Source: Candidatus Omnitrophota bacterium
Lineage (GTDB): Bacteria > Omnitrophota > Gorgyraeia > Zapsychrales > Zapsychraceae
DNA: 64,000 nt
NCBI GenBank assembly: GCA_018062515.1
Contig: JAGOSC010000003.1
Span: 17,474 to 81,473, forward strand
Reading direction: 5' to 3'
Part shown: piece by piece, positions 7,653 through 15,976 of the stretch
How positions within the stretch are numbered: position 1 is the stretch's first letter
Layout of the letters: each line of letters opens with the position of its first letter
Program-made: the position numbers and the translations under genes
Notes under the pieces: model-generated
The model's input: the letters and a program-made list of their open reading frames with translations, nothing else
Database searches by the model: none
Told to the model about the DNA's origin: nothing

Positions 7653-9278
7653 TTACCACACCATTTGTTCAATAGATGGCGGAACATAAATGTTTTGTTT
7701 CTTTAATTCCAAAAGCTGTTTCTGCGCCGCGAGTTTATTATTCGTTCTCGCGTAATAAACCACCAAACTTTTACGGGCATCCACATTCCTCGGATTTAAT
7801 TCTACAGCCTTTTCCCAGGCGTCCAGCGCCTGCGTGTATTTGTGTTGATCACGATAAAACAATCCTAAATTGTAATAAACATTGTCGTACGTCGGATTAA
7901 TCTTAATTTCACGGAAAAAAGATTCTTGAGCCTTTTGTTTATCTCCCTTTAGTCCATAAATAAGCCCCAAATTATTATTCACCATATATTCATTTGGGTT
8001 TAACTGCAAAGCCCGTATAAACTCCTTCTCGGCCGCGTCATAACGCTGATCCAAAAAATACATGGCCCCCAAATTCCGGTGTGCCAAGGGCGAATGCGGT
8101 GACGTCTGTACAGCATTATTCCAAAAAGCGTATCTATCTTTATAATTCTGTGCGTTGGCCCACGTCAAAGAGGATAAAAAAATAATAATGACCACCGCTG
8201 GTATAAAACTCATTTTATTAAAGCGTTTGACCACCGCTTGGATCACATTACTCTCGAGAAGAACGATCATCACTCCGATCATTGGAATATACACGCGGTA
8301 CTCATGAACAATAAAACTGCCGATAAATGACGGCATTAAAAATATCAAGAACCATAAAATCCCGAATAGGATTTTTTTCCAATTTTTTTTAATAGGCAGT
8401 AAACACCCAGCGGCTAAAATTCCTGCGGCGGCGAAGCCATACATAAGATTTATATCTTGTAAAAACGGAAGAACAGATAACCGCACCGGAAAAAGAATTT
8501 TTCCCAAATATACGAAAACCGCTGAAAAATTATCCCATAAACTTTTAATAACATAATCTAAGGACACATTTGATAAATCACCGAGAATTAATTTTCTCAG
8601 CAATAAATATCCGCCGAGGCTTAACAACCACAGCGTCGACAAACTTATAATTAATTTAATAGATATATTTTTTTGATTAAAAAGAAAAATATATAAAAAA
8701 CACACAGACGGAAGGGCAACGGCTGTCTCTTTCGTTAGAAATGAAAAAATCATAAATATAAAATGCAATCCCAACTGCCACCATTTTCTTGTATCCAAAT
8801 AATTTGAAAAACAGATAAAAGATAGCAGCACAAAGAAAGCTAATAGAGAATCCGTCCGTCCAGGAATCCAAACAATGGCCTGAGTCAAGACCGGATGAAT
8901 GGCAAAACAAGACGATATCCAGACGGCGATCCATTTGTCATATTGGAACTTCCTTAACAAACAATATATCAAACAACAATTAACAGAATGCAGGACTAGG
9001 TTTGTGATCCGATAAACCATCCATGAGTCTTTATAAAACAAAGTATCAATGATAAAGGAAAAATAAATCAGCGGACGGTAAAATAATCCGGTTAATAAAT
9101 CCGGCCTTAAAAACACCGTCCATAAATTGGATATATCTTTTAAATAACTGTGTGCGTCCAGAAACCAAACATTATCATCCAGGTAAGTCAGTTGAAATTT
9201 TAATGTATGGACATACATACCGACGCATAAAAGAAATAGCGCCAAACAAGCTATTACATCAAAAATGATCCTTTTCAT
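7653..9278 (-). CDS. TPR-containing GT-C-like integral membrane protein (TMTC/DUF1736 type)
   Basis: 541 residues. Residues ~1-370 form about ten hydrophobic helices. An early extracytoplasmic loop holds YLDDNVWFLDAHSYL, the acidic pair expected in GT-C glycosyltransferases that use lipid-linked sugars. Residues ~385-540 contain about four TPRs, including HRNLGAMYFLDQRYDAAEKE and YNLGLFYRDQHKYTQALDAW. The layout matches TMTC-like proteins, which in animals are O-mannosyltransferases. The bacterial donor and acceptor are unknown. It starts a minus-strand operon with the methyltransferase and the CPBP protease. A TATAAT box ends 7 bases before the ATG, implying a nearly leaderless mRNA. Confidence 0.8.
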   Translation of the reverse strand: MKRIIFDVIACLALFLLCVGMYVHTLKFQLTYLDDNVWFLDAHSYLKDISNLWTVFLRPDLLTGLFYRPLIYFSFIIDTLFYKDSWMVYRITNLVLHSVNCCLIYCLLRKFQYDKWIAVWISSCFAIHPVLTQAIVWIPGRTDSLLAFFVLLSFICFSNYLDTRKWWQLGLHFIFMIFSFLTKETAVALPSVCFLYIFLFNQKNISIKLIISLSTLWLLSLGGYLLLRKLILGDLSNVSLDYVIKSLWDNFSAVFVYLGKILFPVRLSVLPFLQDINLMYGFAAAGILAAGCLLPIKKNWKKILFGILWFLIFLMPSFIGSFIVHEYRVYIPMIGVMIVLLESNVIQAVVKRFNKMSFIPAVVIIIFLSSLTWANAQNYKDRYAFWNNAVQTSPHSPLAHRNLGAMYFLDQRYDAAEKEFIRALQLNPNEYMVNNNLGLIYGLKGDKQKAQESFFREIKINPTYDNVYYNLGLFYRDQHKYTQALDAWEKAVELNPRNVDARKSLVVYYARTNNKLAAQKQLLELKKQNIYVPPSIEQMVW

Positions 9279-9285
9279 CGCTCGT

Positions 9286-9291
9286 ATTATA
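9286..9291 (-). promoter_or_regulatory. consensus -10 box (TATAAT) directly upstream of the TPR/GT-C gene
   Basis: TATAAT on the minus strand ends 7 bases before the ATG at 9278, so transcription should begin at or within a base or two of the start codon. No TTGACA-like -35 lies at 16-18 bases and no Shine-Dalgarno is present. This suggests leaderless translation initiation. Confidence 0.5.
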
Positions 9292-9299
9292 AGTCTTTT

Positions 9300-9392
9300 A
9301 TGAAATTTTGGTTTAAAAAATCAAAAGAAGGGAATTTATTAAATCAATATGAAGTTTGGAGTGGATATGGTCGAAGACCCAAGAAAGATTAA
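9300..9392 (+). CDS. candidate 30-residue peptide, unknown
   Basis: ATG at 9300 opens 30 codons ending TAA at 9392. The peptide begins MKFWFKKSKEGNLLNQ, continues YEVWSGYGRR and ends PKKD. It fills the whole 110-bp gap between two minus-strand genes and overlaps the end of the pilin gene by 4 bases. It is basic and aromatic, and its composition is protein-like, but it has no visible Shine-Dalgarno. It could be a real small gene or chance. No family recognised. Confidence 0.3.
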   Translation: MKFWFKKSKEGNLLNQYEVWSGYGRRPKKD

Positions 9393-9829
9393 AAATCGGC
9401 ATATCCCATTCTTCGACATATCCCTCCACAAGGGGTACAGAATATGCGTCCGTCATCGAGCAGAACAATTTCATACTCTAAAGTGCCATTGACCATTTTC
9501 TGCATTTGGGCGAGAGCCACCGAACTTGAGCTTCCACAAGAAGCCTGGGCAGGAATAAGAGAAGAGCTAAAATTTTTTAGCGACGGTATTGTAATATCTA
9601 ATTGAGAACCATCGCTAGCAAAAACGTCGTTTTCCATCTGATAATCTTTCTGAGCTATCCAGATGGCTCTAAGGACTTGTTCGGCTTCCTGATTTTCCGT
9701 ACGCCTAAGGGCTAGGCTGTAATTAGGAATAATGAGTGAAATCAGAACACTCAATATGACGATAACAGCCATAATTTCATAAAGGCTAAAACCGGCGGAA
9801 TTTCTAAAATTAAATGAAGAATTTATCAT
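9389..9829 (-). CDS. type IV pilin-like / GspG-type prepilin
   Basis: 146 residues from the start chosen here. The frame is open to 9913, but the ATG at 9829 has a Shine-Dalgarno (AAAGGA, 5-base spacing) and yields a normal short prepilin leader. The leader ends NSAG before FSLYEIMAVIVILSVLISL, giving a prepilin peptidase site at G|F with Glu at +5 and the hydrophobic N-terminal helix. The C-terminal part has a Cys pair in FCTPCGGICRRMG and another Cys in AQASCGSSS, possibly a disulfide-closed D-loop. It is likely exported and assembled into a pilus or pseudopilus. The secretin at 2.6-4.1 kb could be its channel, although no ATPase or platform gene is in view. Confidence 0.85.
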   Translation of the reverse strand: MINSSFNFRNSAGFSLYEIMAVIVILSVLISLIIPNYSLALRRTENQEAEQVLRAIWIAQKDYQMENDVFASDGSQLDITIPSLKNFSSSLIPAQASCGSSSSVALAQMQKMVNGTLEYEIVLLDDGRIFCTPCGGICRRMGYADF

Positions 9830-9848
9830 ATTTTTCCTTTGTGAAACA

Positions 9849-9857
9849 AGTATAACA
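9849..9857 (-). promoter_or_regulatory. extended -10 promoter of the pilin gene
   Basis: The minus strand reads TGTTATACT, an extended -10 (TG-N-TATACT), ending 19 bases before the chosen pilin ATG. The wider context GGCCGTGTTATACTT closely matches the promoter at 11180 (GGGCGTGTTATACTT), suggesting the two envelope genes share a promoter type. The -35 is weak. Confidence 0.5.
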
Positions 9858-9947
9858 CGGCCAAATACGCAAAAATAATTAAGATTAAAAATTGTTGGTT
9901 TAGTTTGAATCAACGCTGAAATTAAGGAAAGGATTATCTGGAAATTG

Positions 9948-11033
9948 TCATTCTGAAGAATCTTTTTCTAAAATAATATGGCCTTCATTGGCGAGCGAAT
10001 TTAATAACTGTTCTCTTTCATTCATCAGATTAGAAATCTTTTGCTGCGTTTGTTCCAGTTCTTCTTCCAAACAGGCGAGCTGAATATCCCGTTGCTTGAG
10101 CTGGGCGGCCTTTTGGATCAACTGATTTTGCAAGTCATCTTGTTTGGTTTCTAAAAACCCCATATAATTATTTTCTTCAGATATATAAAAGGCATGGCCC
10201 TCGCCTTTCTTCAGAACCTCGTCATAAAGATCATTCAGCTGTTCCTTAGACTTTACTTGAACCGCCAAATCTTTTTGTGTCTGACTTAAATCAATTTGAG
10301 TATGAATTAAGTCATCCTTGGCGGATTGAAGTTCAATTTCTCTCTCATCTAAATAATCATCCAAAAGCTGAATCAGCTTATCTTGATAAACAAACTGATC
10401 ATAATATTTACTTTCTAAATTGGGATTGATCCATTGGTGAAAATCAAGTTCATTGCGGGAACTGTCGTCGACCAAGGTTTGCAGGTCATGATATCCACCC
10501 TGATCAAAATGTCCATATTCATTTTTGGTATAAAGTGGCCGACTGGCCGGTAATGTTGGCGCTTGTCTTACATAGATGACTGTTTCAACCGGTTGTATCA
10601 CATTATTCTGTTGATGATTATCCATATCCAAATAACTATAACGGTCTTGTTCGCGTTCATGTTGTACACGCTCCAAACGGAATAACATTTGATTAATTTC
10701 GGTGTTGAGCCGAGTGACTTTTTGCTGATATTCCTTCAATGATTGATTGGCTTGATCCGCCATCCGCAGTTTTCTCCGAGGGGAATCGGAAAGAGCATTC
10801 GGTGACGCTCCTAAATGACTTAAGTGAAGATGCGCTTCTTCATTATTAGGTTCCACCATAATCGCTTTTCTAAATTGGCAAATAGCGCCTTTTTCATTAC
10901 CTTTATCTAATTCTCTAATACCCGATTTAATGAGATATTGGGCGGCTCTATTTTCAGCTAATGCCGGCCGACCGAAAACCATAGAACTAATCATAATGAT
11001 CAGCGCGACTCTCACTATATAGGTATTTTTCAT
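9948..11033 (-). CDS. secreted TPR/coiled-coil protein, unknown function
   Basis: 361 residues with a signal peptide (MKNTYIVRVALIIMISSMVF, cleaved near RPALAEN). A short TPR-like pair lies at ~30-75 (LDKGNEKGAICQFRKAIMVE then PNNEEAHLHLSHLG). Residues ~95-130 and ~230-350 are heptad-rich coiled coils (QKVTRLNTEINQMLFRLERV and QLIQKAAQLKQRDIQLACLE). It is probably a periplasmic or surface scaffold. The ATG is 3 bases after the stop of a 30-codon ORF that has a perfect Shine-Dalgarno, while its own SD is weak, so it may depend on translational coupling. No enzymatic motif is seen. Confidence 0.75.
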   Translation of the reverse strand: MKNTYIVRVALIIMISSMVFGRPALAENRAAQYLIKSGIRELDKGNEKGAICQFRKAIMVEPNNEEAHLHLSHLGASPNALSDSPRRKLRMADQANQSLKEYQQKVTRLNTEINQMLFRLERVQHEREQDRYSYLDMDNHQQNNVIQPVETVIYVRQAPTLPASRPLYTKNEYGHFDQGGYHDLQTLVDDSSRNELDFHQWINPNLESKYYDQFVYQDKLIQLLDDYLDEREIELQSAKDDLIHTQIDLSQTQKDLAVQVKSKEQLNDLYDEVLKKGEGHAFYISEENNYMGFLETKQDDLQNQLIQKAAQLKQRDIQLACLEEELEQTQQKISNLMNEREQLLNSLANEGHIILEKDSSE

Positions 11034-11036
11034 ACT

Positions 11037-11129
11037 CTACGCCTCAACTGTTTGATCTGATAATTTCAGATTTTCATCTACGGAATAATAATCACAAGAA
11101 ATTAATACCAAAAAATGATCCATCCACAT
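11037..11129 (-). CDS. 30-codon leader-like ORF with a perfect Shine-Dalgarno
   Basis: ATG at 11129 is preceded by AGGAGG with 5-base spacing, the strongest SD in the window. The peptide starts MWMDHFLVLISCDYYSVDEN, ends LKLSDQTVEA and stops at 11037, 3 bases before the secreted coiled-coil gene. It lies 50 bases downstream of a near-consensus promoter. Position and strength suggest a translated leader peptide or a coupling ORF for the downstream gene. No regulatory codon run or hairpin is obvious. Not recognised as a known family. Confidence 0.45.
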   Translation of the reverse strand: MWMDHFLVLISCDYYSVDENLKLSDQTVEA

Positions 11130-11179
11130 GTTGACCTCCTAGCGACGGTTCATTCAACTGACCATCGCATTGCGTTGAA

Positions 11180-11207
11180 AGTATAACACGCCCTCTTTTG
11201 TTGACAA
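11180..11207 (-). promoter_or_regulatory. sigma70-type promoter for the leader ORF and coiled-coil gene
   Basis: The minus strand reads TTGTCA (11202-11207), a 16-base spacer and TATACT (11180-11185), with TG one base before the -10. It is near consensus. The transcript start would lie near 11173, leaving a leader of about 45 bases before the SD of the small ORF. Confidence 0.65.
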
Positions 11208-11414
11208 GATAGGCGCCTTCACTTTCTTTCGACGAGGATCACTTTCAGTAGTTTTCCACAGTTTGGTCATTTTTGAAATTGTCGTAACTCCTTAATTTTG
11301 TGTTTATCTTGACTCGAATAAAAATAAAAACCCGATTAATGAGCATGTGCTTATAAATAAAAAATATTTTTATCCCCTCCTTTTTTTCCTCTCTTTGAAG
11401 ACAAAGTCAAACTA
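11208..11414. other. intergenic stretch between divergent transcription units
   Basis: Between the promoter at 11180-11207 and the mutS promoter at 11415 lie about 200 AT-rich bases. I see no ORF or RNA gene. One DnaA-box-like TTTTCCACA occurs near 11253, a single copy and not evidence of an origin. Confidence 0.5.
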
Positions 11415-11443
11415 TTGCGTGTTCCATTGATTTATGATATAAA
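11415..11443 (+). promoter_or_regulatory. promoter of mutSL
   Basis: TTGCGT (11415-11420), a 17-base spacer and TATAAA (11438-11443). The -10 ends 8 bases before the mutS ATG at 11452, and no Shine-Dalgarno is present. Transcription should begin almost at the start codon, as with the operon starting at 9278. Confidence 0.55.
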
Positions 11444-11451
11444 ACCTTTCT

Positions 11452-14055
11452 ATGAATCAGTCATCCCCGACTCTTGATCAGACGATCCCTGCTTCTGTTT
11501 CAGAAACCCCGATGCTCAAACAGTATCACGCGCTTAAATCCAAACATCAAAACTGCATTTTATTTTTCCGTCTGGGTGATTTCTATGAAATGTTTTATGA
11601 AGACGCTCAAATTGCCTCGCGTGTTCTTGATTTGGTTCTTACTTCTCGAGGGAAGTCTCCGTCGCAAAAAGTGCCTATGTGCGGTATTCCCCATCACGCG
11701 GCCGAAAATTATATCGCTAAGTTAATTAAGGAAGGCCATAAGGTCGCTATCTGTGATCAGATGGAAGATCCGGCTATGGTCAAAGGCATTGTTAAACGCG
11801 ATGTCACGCGAATTATCACCAAAGGAACATATTTAGACCAAAATGATCATCAAACACGTTATATTCTCGCGCTTAGTCCCCATCAAAAAATCGTTGGAGT
11901 ATCATTTATTGATCCAACCAGCGGAACAATTCAAACCAATCAATTTTCTTATAATCCAAAAAGTCTAACTGAAATCATCGCGAATTTACCTATTTCCGAA
12001 TGCATTTTTCCTGAATCGCTTTCCGATCAAATCAGATCACTCTTTGAACAACCTATTTTGAAATCAAAAAATATTGTCTTAAGCCCTTTTGACGATTGGT
12101 GTTTTAATCCTGATGTAACCAAGAAATCTTTGCTGGATCATTTTCATGTTCATAATCTCGTCGGATTCGGAATTGAAGATCGTCACTCTTCCGTGTCGAG
12201 CTGCGGCGCCTTATTGGAATATTTGAAACAAATGAACAAACAACCAATACGGCATATCGATAAAATTGCTTTATATACGAACGAAGATTTTGTCTTTATT
12301 TCGCCGGCCGCGCATCGCGGTTTGGAATTTGATACTTTGATCCGTACCATTGATTTCACTCAAACCGCTTTAGGCAAACGCAAATTTAAGGAATGGTATT
12401 ATCATCCGCTTAAATCCAAAGATCAGATTGAACAGCGTCAACAAGCGGCGACATTGTTATTAAGTCATCCTGCAATCGGCCGAGAACTGAAACTTCTTCT
12501 TGGAAAAATTCCTGATCTTGAAAAAAATATATCTCGGCTGGGCTGCGGATACACGCATCCGCGGGACTTCATGGCTATTCGTAATACATTGGCGCTGTTG
12601 CCGGATATTAAAAAAATCATTCAGCCGCTCGTCGAAAAAAATGATTATTTTCAGCTGGCAGATATTAAGGAATTAAGAGAATTGCTGATTAACGCCGTCA
12701 AAGAACACATACCAATGGCGCATTATGAAGGACAAATTTTCAATAAAGGTTATCATACGGAATTGGATGAATTACGCGGCCTGCAGGAAAATGGACGGGC
12801 TTGGTTGAAAAAATATCAGGAAACAGAAATCCAGCGTTCCGGAATCAATTCGCTCAAAATCGGTTTCAATAAAGTGTTCGGATATTATATTGAAATCACG
12901 AAGACGAATATCAAACATGTGCCTCAAGAATTTATTAGAAAACAAACCTTAGCCAATGCTGAACGTTACATCACACCGGAACTTAAAGAGTATGAAGAAA
13001 AAATCCTGACTGCCCAAGACAAAATCGTTAAAATCGAACAGACATTGATGATGAATTTACAGCAGAAAATTTTGGAACAATCCTTGAGCTTACATCAGTT
13101 TTGTCAAACGATCGCGCAAATCGACTGCATTCAATCAATGGCGCTCTTGGCCGAATCTCCGAATTATATCTTGCCGGAAATTTCAATTGATTCAACAATT
13201 AAAATCACCGACGGACGGCATCCCGTTGTTGAGAATACGACAGCTGAGACATTCATTGCCAATGATACATTGTTGGATAGTCAAGATAATCAATTGATCA
13301 TATTAACCGGTCCTAACATGGCCGGAAAATCCACGTATATTCGTCAAACAGCGCTGTTGGTGATCATGGCTCAAGTTGGCAGTTATATTCCCGCGCGCCA
13401 GGCACACATTGGGATCGTCGACAAAATCTTTACCCGCATCGGGGCTCACGATGATATTAGTAAAGGACAATCCACATTTATGGTGGAAATGAATGAAACC
13501 GCCGACATTCTCAACAATATGACCGAAAAAAGTCTGGTGATTCTCGACGAGATTGGCCGTGGAACATCGACATATGACGGCCTTTCATTAGCATGGTCAT
13601 TAGCGGAATATTTACGGACCACAAATACGAGAACTCTGTTCGCGACACATTTTCATGAATTGACCGGGCTCGCGGATGAATATCCGTGTGTCAAAAACTA
13701 CAATGTTGCCGTCAAAGAATGGAAAAACGAAATTATCTTTTTACATAAAATTATTCCCGGCAGCAGTGACGACAGTTATGGAATTTATGTCGCTAAATTA
13801 GCCGGTATTCCAGAAAATATTATCAGCCGCGCCCGTCAAATCTTAACGCAGCTTGAACTGAAAAAAGACTTAAAAGAAGATTTAAAGAAAAATTTCCGTC
13901 ATGAAAATCAATTGAGCTTATTTTCGTCAAGTAAACATCCCGCTTTTGAAGAGTTTAAAGAAATGTTGGATCAAATCAATATTAACCGCTTAACACCGAT
14001 AGAGGCTTTGACTCGTCTGGCGGAAATGAAACAAAAAATGGATAGTTATGAATAA
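11452..14055 (+). CDS. mutS: DNA mismatch repair protein MutS
   Basis: Recognises mismatches and small loops and recruits MutL. At 867 residues it is full length. Domain I contains TPMLKQYHALKSKHQNC and FFRLGDFYEMFYEDA, which includes the mismatch-intercalating Phe and its partner Glu. The ATPase has Walker A TGPNMAGKSTYIRQ (~residue 620), Walker B LVILDEIGRGTSTYDG and LFATHFHEL. The N-terminus is ~20 residues longer than the conserved TPML start, so a later Met is an alternative. It overlaps mutL by 8 bases. No SD precedes the ATG; a -10 box ends 8 bases upstream, so the message may be leaderless. Confidence 0.97.
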   Translation: MNQSSPTLDQTIPASVSETPMLKQYHALKSKHQNCILFFRLGDFYEMFYEDAQIASRVLDLVLTSRGKSPSQKVPMCGIPHHAAENYIAKLIKEGHKVAICDQMEDPAMVKGIVKRDVTRIITKGTYLDQNDHQTRYILALSPHQKIVGVSFIDPTSGTIQTNQFSYNPKSLTEIIANLPISECIFPESLSDQIRSLFEQPILKSKNIVLSPFDDWCFNPDVTKKSLLDHFHVHNLVGFGIEDRHSSVSSCGALLEYLKQMNKQPIRHIDKIALYTNEDFVFISPAAHRGLEFDTLIRTIDFTQTALGKRKFKEWYYHPLKSKDQIEQRQQAATLLLSHPAIGRELKLLLGKIPDLEKNISRLGCGYTHPRDFMAIRNTLALLPDIKKIIQPLVEKNDYFQLADIKELRELLINAVKEHIPMAHYEGQIFNKGYHTELDELRGLQENGRAWLKKYQETEIQRSGINSLKIGFNKVFGYYIEITKTNIKHVPQEFIRKQTLANAERYITPELKEYEEKILTAQDKIVKIEQTLMMNLQQKILEQSLSLHQFCQTIAQIDCIQSMALLAESPNYILPEISIDSTIKITDGRHPVVENTTAETFIANDTLLDSQDNQLIILTGPNMAGKSTYIRQTALLVIMAQVGSYIPARQAHIGIVDKIFTRIGAHDDISKGQSTFMVEMNETADILNNMTEKSLVILDEIGRGTSTYDGLSLAWSLAEYLRTTNTRTLFATHFHELTGLADEYPCVKNYNVAVKEWKNEIIFLHKIIPGSSDDSYGIYVAKLAGIPENIISRARQILTQLELKKDLKEDLKKNFRHENQLSLFSSSKHPAFEEFKEMLDQININRLTPIEALTRLAEMKQKMDSYE

Positions 14056-15823
14056 GGTGCGCGTTTTACCTGAAGAAATCATTGCCAAAATCGCGGCGGG
14101 CGAAGTGATCGACCGTCCCGCCTCGGTGATTAAAGAATTGTTAGAAAATTCGATTGATTCCGGCGCGGACAGAATTGAACTCAACGTCAAAGAGGCTGGT
14201 AAAACATCGATCATCATTAAAGACAATGGCTGCGGCATCAGCCGTGAAGATTTAGAAACCATTTTTCAGCGTCACGCGACAAGTAAGATTAAAACCATCG
14301 ACGATCTTTTTAATATTTTTTCTTTGGGTTTCCGTGGAGAAGCCTTATACAGCATTGCCGCCGTTTCCGATATTATCCTACAAAGCAAGACCAATGAACA
14401 AGATGAAGGTTGGCAAATTCACACCCGCGGCGGACAAAAACAAAATATCAAGCCGTGCGCTTTTAATGAGCATGGAACCCATATTGAAATCAAAGAACTC
14501 TTTTTTAATACCCCGGCGAGAAAAAAATTTCTAAAAACTGATACATCTGAATTTCATCAGATTCTGAGCACGTTTATTCCGTATACGCTGCTTCATCCGC
14601 ACATCCGTTTTAAATTGTCTCATCAACAACGTGATATCCTTGATTTGGCTTCCATCAGAGATTTAAAAAGCCGTGTGGCTCACGTATTGAATTTAAAAGA
14701 AGAACATTTGCTGGACGTCACCAGAAATTTCCCGGAACAAAACATGGAAATGCGATTAATCATGGGCGATATTAATATCAAACGCGCCCGACGTGATTTG
14801 CAATATATTTTTGTAAACGGACGTCCTGTTTCTAATAAGAATATCGCGTATCATTTAAATCAAATCTACCGGCTCATTCTTCCACCGGAATCAGCTCCAT
14901 TCTTTATTCTTTATCTCACTCTTCCGCCGTCAGACGTAGATGTGAATATACATCCGACGAAGCGTGAGGTAAAAATAAGACAAGAACGCGAAATCTGTTC
15001 ACTTTTGCGTAAAATGGGCGAAGAAACATTGATGGGCTCTTCAGGATTTAAACAAGCCTCTTTCCCGAAAGAGAAAACAATATTTGAGGCTTCTCGTCCA
15101 TATAATGATTCCTCGTCTTATGAAGCCAACTCACAAACATTATTTGAGAAAAATAGTTCGAATACCTACGAGGCCGTGAATAAAGATTATGCCTATCCAC
15201 GGGCCAATGAACCGCAGGCCTTTTATCTTCCAACTGATCGTCCGTTGTTAGATGAAAATATTCTAAGCAAACTGGAAAGCGCGCGTTATATCGGCGCTTT
15301 TATGCATAAATTTTTATTATTTGAATCGAATAAGGATTTATTGGTTGTGGATCAACATGCGGCGGCCGAGCGCATCACTTATGAAAAATTGATACGTCAT
15401 ATGGACAAGGGCGACGTCGAGATTCAGCCCTTATTGAGCCCCGTTTTGGTGAGCGTATCTCCGCAAGAACTGATTATTTACGAAGAAATTCAAGATGAAT
15501 TTAAAAAGGTTGGCTTAGAAAGTTCATTATTCGACGCACAAACCATCGCCGTTCATACTCAACCTTTGCTTTTGCGGGATGTCGAACAAACCGTGCGTTA
15601 TCTGCTCGCTGGTGACAAAATCACCAACCGTGATCATGATCAAATCGCCCGTCGAGCTTGCCGTTCCTCCATTATGTCCGGCGACAAACTTAAACCTAAT
15701 CAGGCTGAATTCTTGCGCGAAGAATTGTTACAATGTTTAGACCCTTTCACTTGCCCGCATGGAAGGCCCACCGTTATTGAATTGACCGAGAATTTTTTCG
15801 ATCAACAGTTTCTAAGAACCTAA
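14048..15823 (+). CDS. mutL: DNA mismatch repair protein MutL (endonuclease type)
   Basis: A GHKL ATPase that couples MutS to strand removal. 591 residues. The N-terminal ATPase motifs are IAAGEVIDRPASVIKELLEN, IKDNGCGISREDL and FSLGFRGEALYSIAAVS. A low-complexity linker (residues ~335-400) leads to the dimerisation domain. That domain carries DQHAAAERITYEK, matching the DQHA-x2-E-x4-E metal-binding motif of latent endonuclease MutL proteins, plus ACRSSIMSGDKL and CPHGRPT. The protein should therefore nick the daughter strand itself, and no MutH is expected. It overlaps mutS by 8 bases and converges on the giant gene. Confidence 0.97.
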   Translation: MNKVRVLPEEIIAKIAAGEVIDRPASVIKELLENSIDSGADRIELNVKEAGKTSIIIKDNGCGISREDLETIFQRHATSKIKTIDDLFNIFSLGFRGEALYSIAAVSDIILQSKTNEQDEGWQIHTRGGQKQNIKPCAFNEHGTHIEIKELFFNTPARKKFLKTDTSEFHQILSTFIPYTLLHPHIRFKLSHQQRDILDLASIRDLKSRVAHVLNLKEEHLLDVTRNFPEQNMEMRLIMGDINIKRARRDLQYIFVNGRPVSNKNIAYHLNQIYRLILPPESAPFFILYLTLPPSDVDVNIHPTKREVKIRQEREICSLLRKMGEETLMGSSGFKQASFPKEKTIFEASRPYNDSSSYEANSQTLFEKNSSNTYEAVNKDYAYPRANEPQAFYLPTDRPLLDENILSKLESARYIGAFMHKFLLFESNKDLLVVDQHAAAERITYEKLIRHMDKGDVEIQPLLSPVLVSVSPQELIIYEEIQDEFKKVGLESSLFDAQTIAVHTQPLLLRDVEQTVRYLLAGDKITNRDHDQIARRACRSSIMSGDKLKPNQAEFLREELLQCLDPFTCPHGRPTVIELTENFFDQQFLRT

Positions 15824-15837
15824 TTTAAAAATTAATC

Positions 15838-15965
15838 TCGAATATCGAAGTCCGAAATACGAAACAATTTCTAATTTCCGAATAATTAAACAGGTCAAAA
15901 ACGTTTTAAACATTAAAACATTCTGATTTGAGTTATTGTTTCAAATTTCGATATTCGGATTTCGA
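15838..15965. repeat. imperfect inverted repeat between convergent mutL and the giant gene
   Basis: The 153-bp gap holds two 28-bp arms (15838-15865 and 15938-15965). They match in about 20 of 28 positions when one is reverse-complemented and are built from repeated TCGAAAT/CCGAA-like words. The 72-base interior is AT-rich. Similar TTTCGATATTCGGATTTCG words are, in my recollection, common intergenic repeats in uncultured bacterial genomes. It could act as a two-way terminator by its position, but it lacks T-runs after the stems. Confidence 0.6.
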
Positions 15966-15976
15966 AATTTCTTTAA

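Noticed and set aside
9389..9913. Pilin starting at 9913
   Set aside because: That start adds about 28 residues with no leader logic; the ATG at 9829 has a good Shine-Dalgarno and a normal prepilin leader.
11245..11262. Replication origin (DnaA box)
   Set aside because: Only one DnaA-like word, with no cluster, no unwinding element and no dnaA or dnaN nearby.
1..15976. tRNA or other structural RNA genes
   Set aside because: Gaps between genes are short and I saw no cloverleaf-like or known riboswitch sequence.
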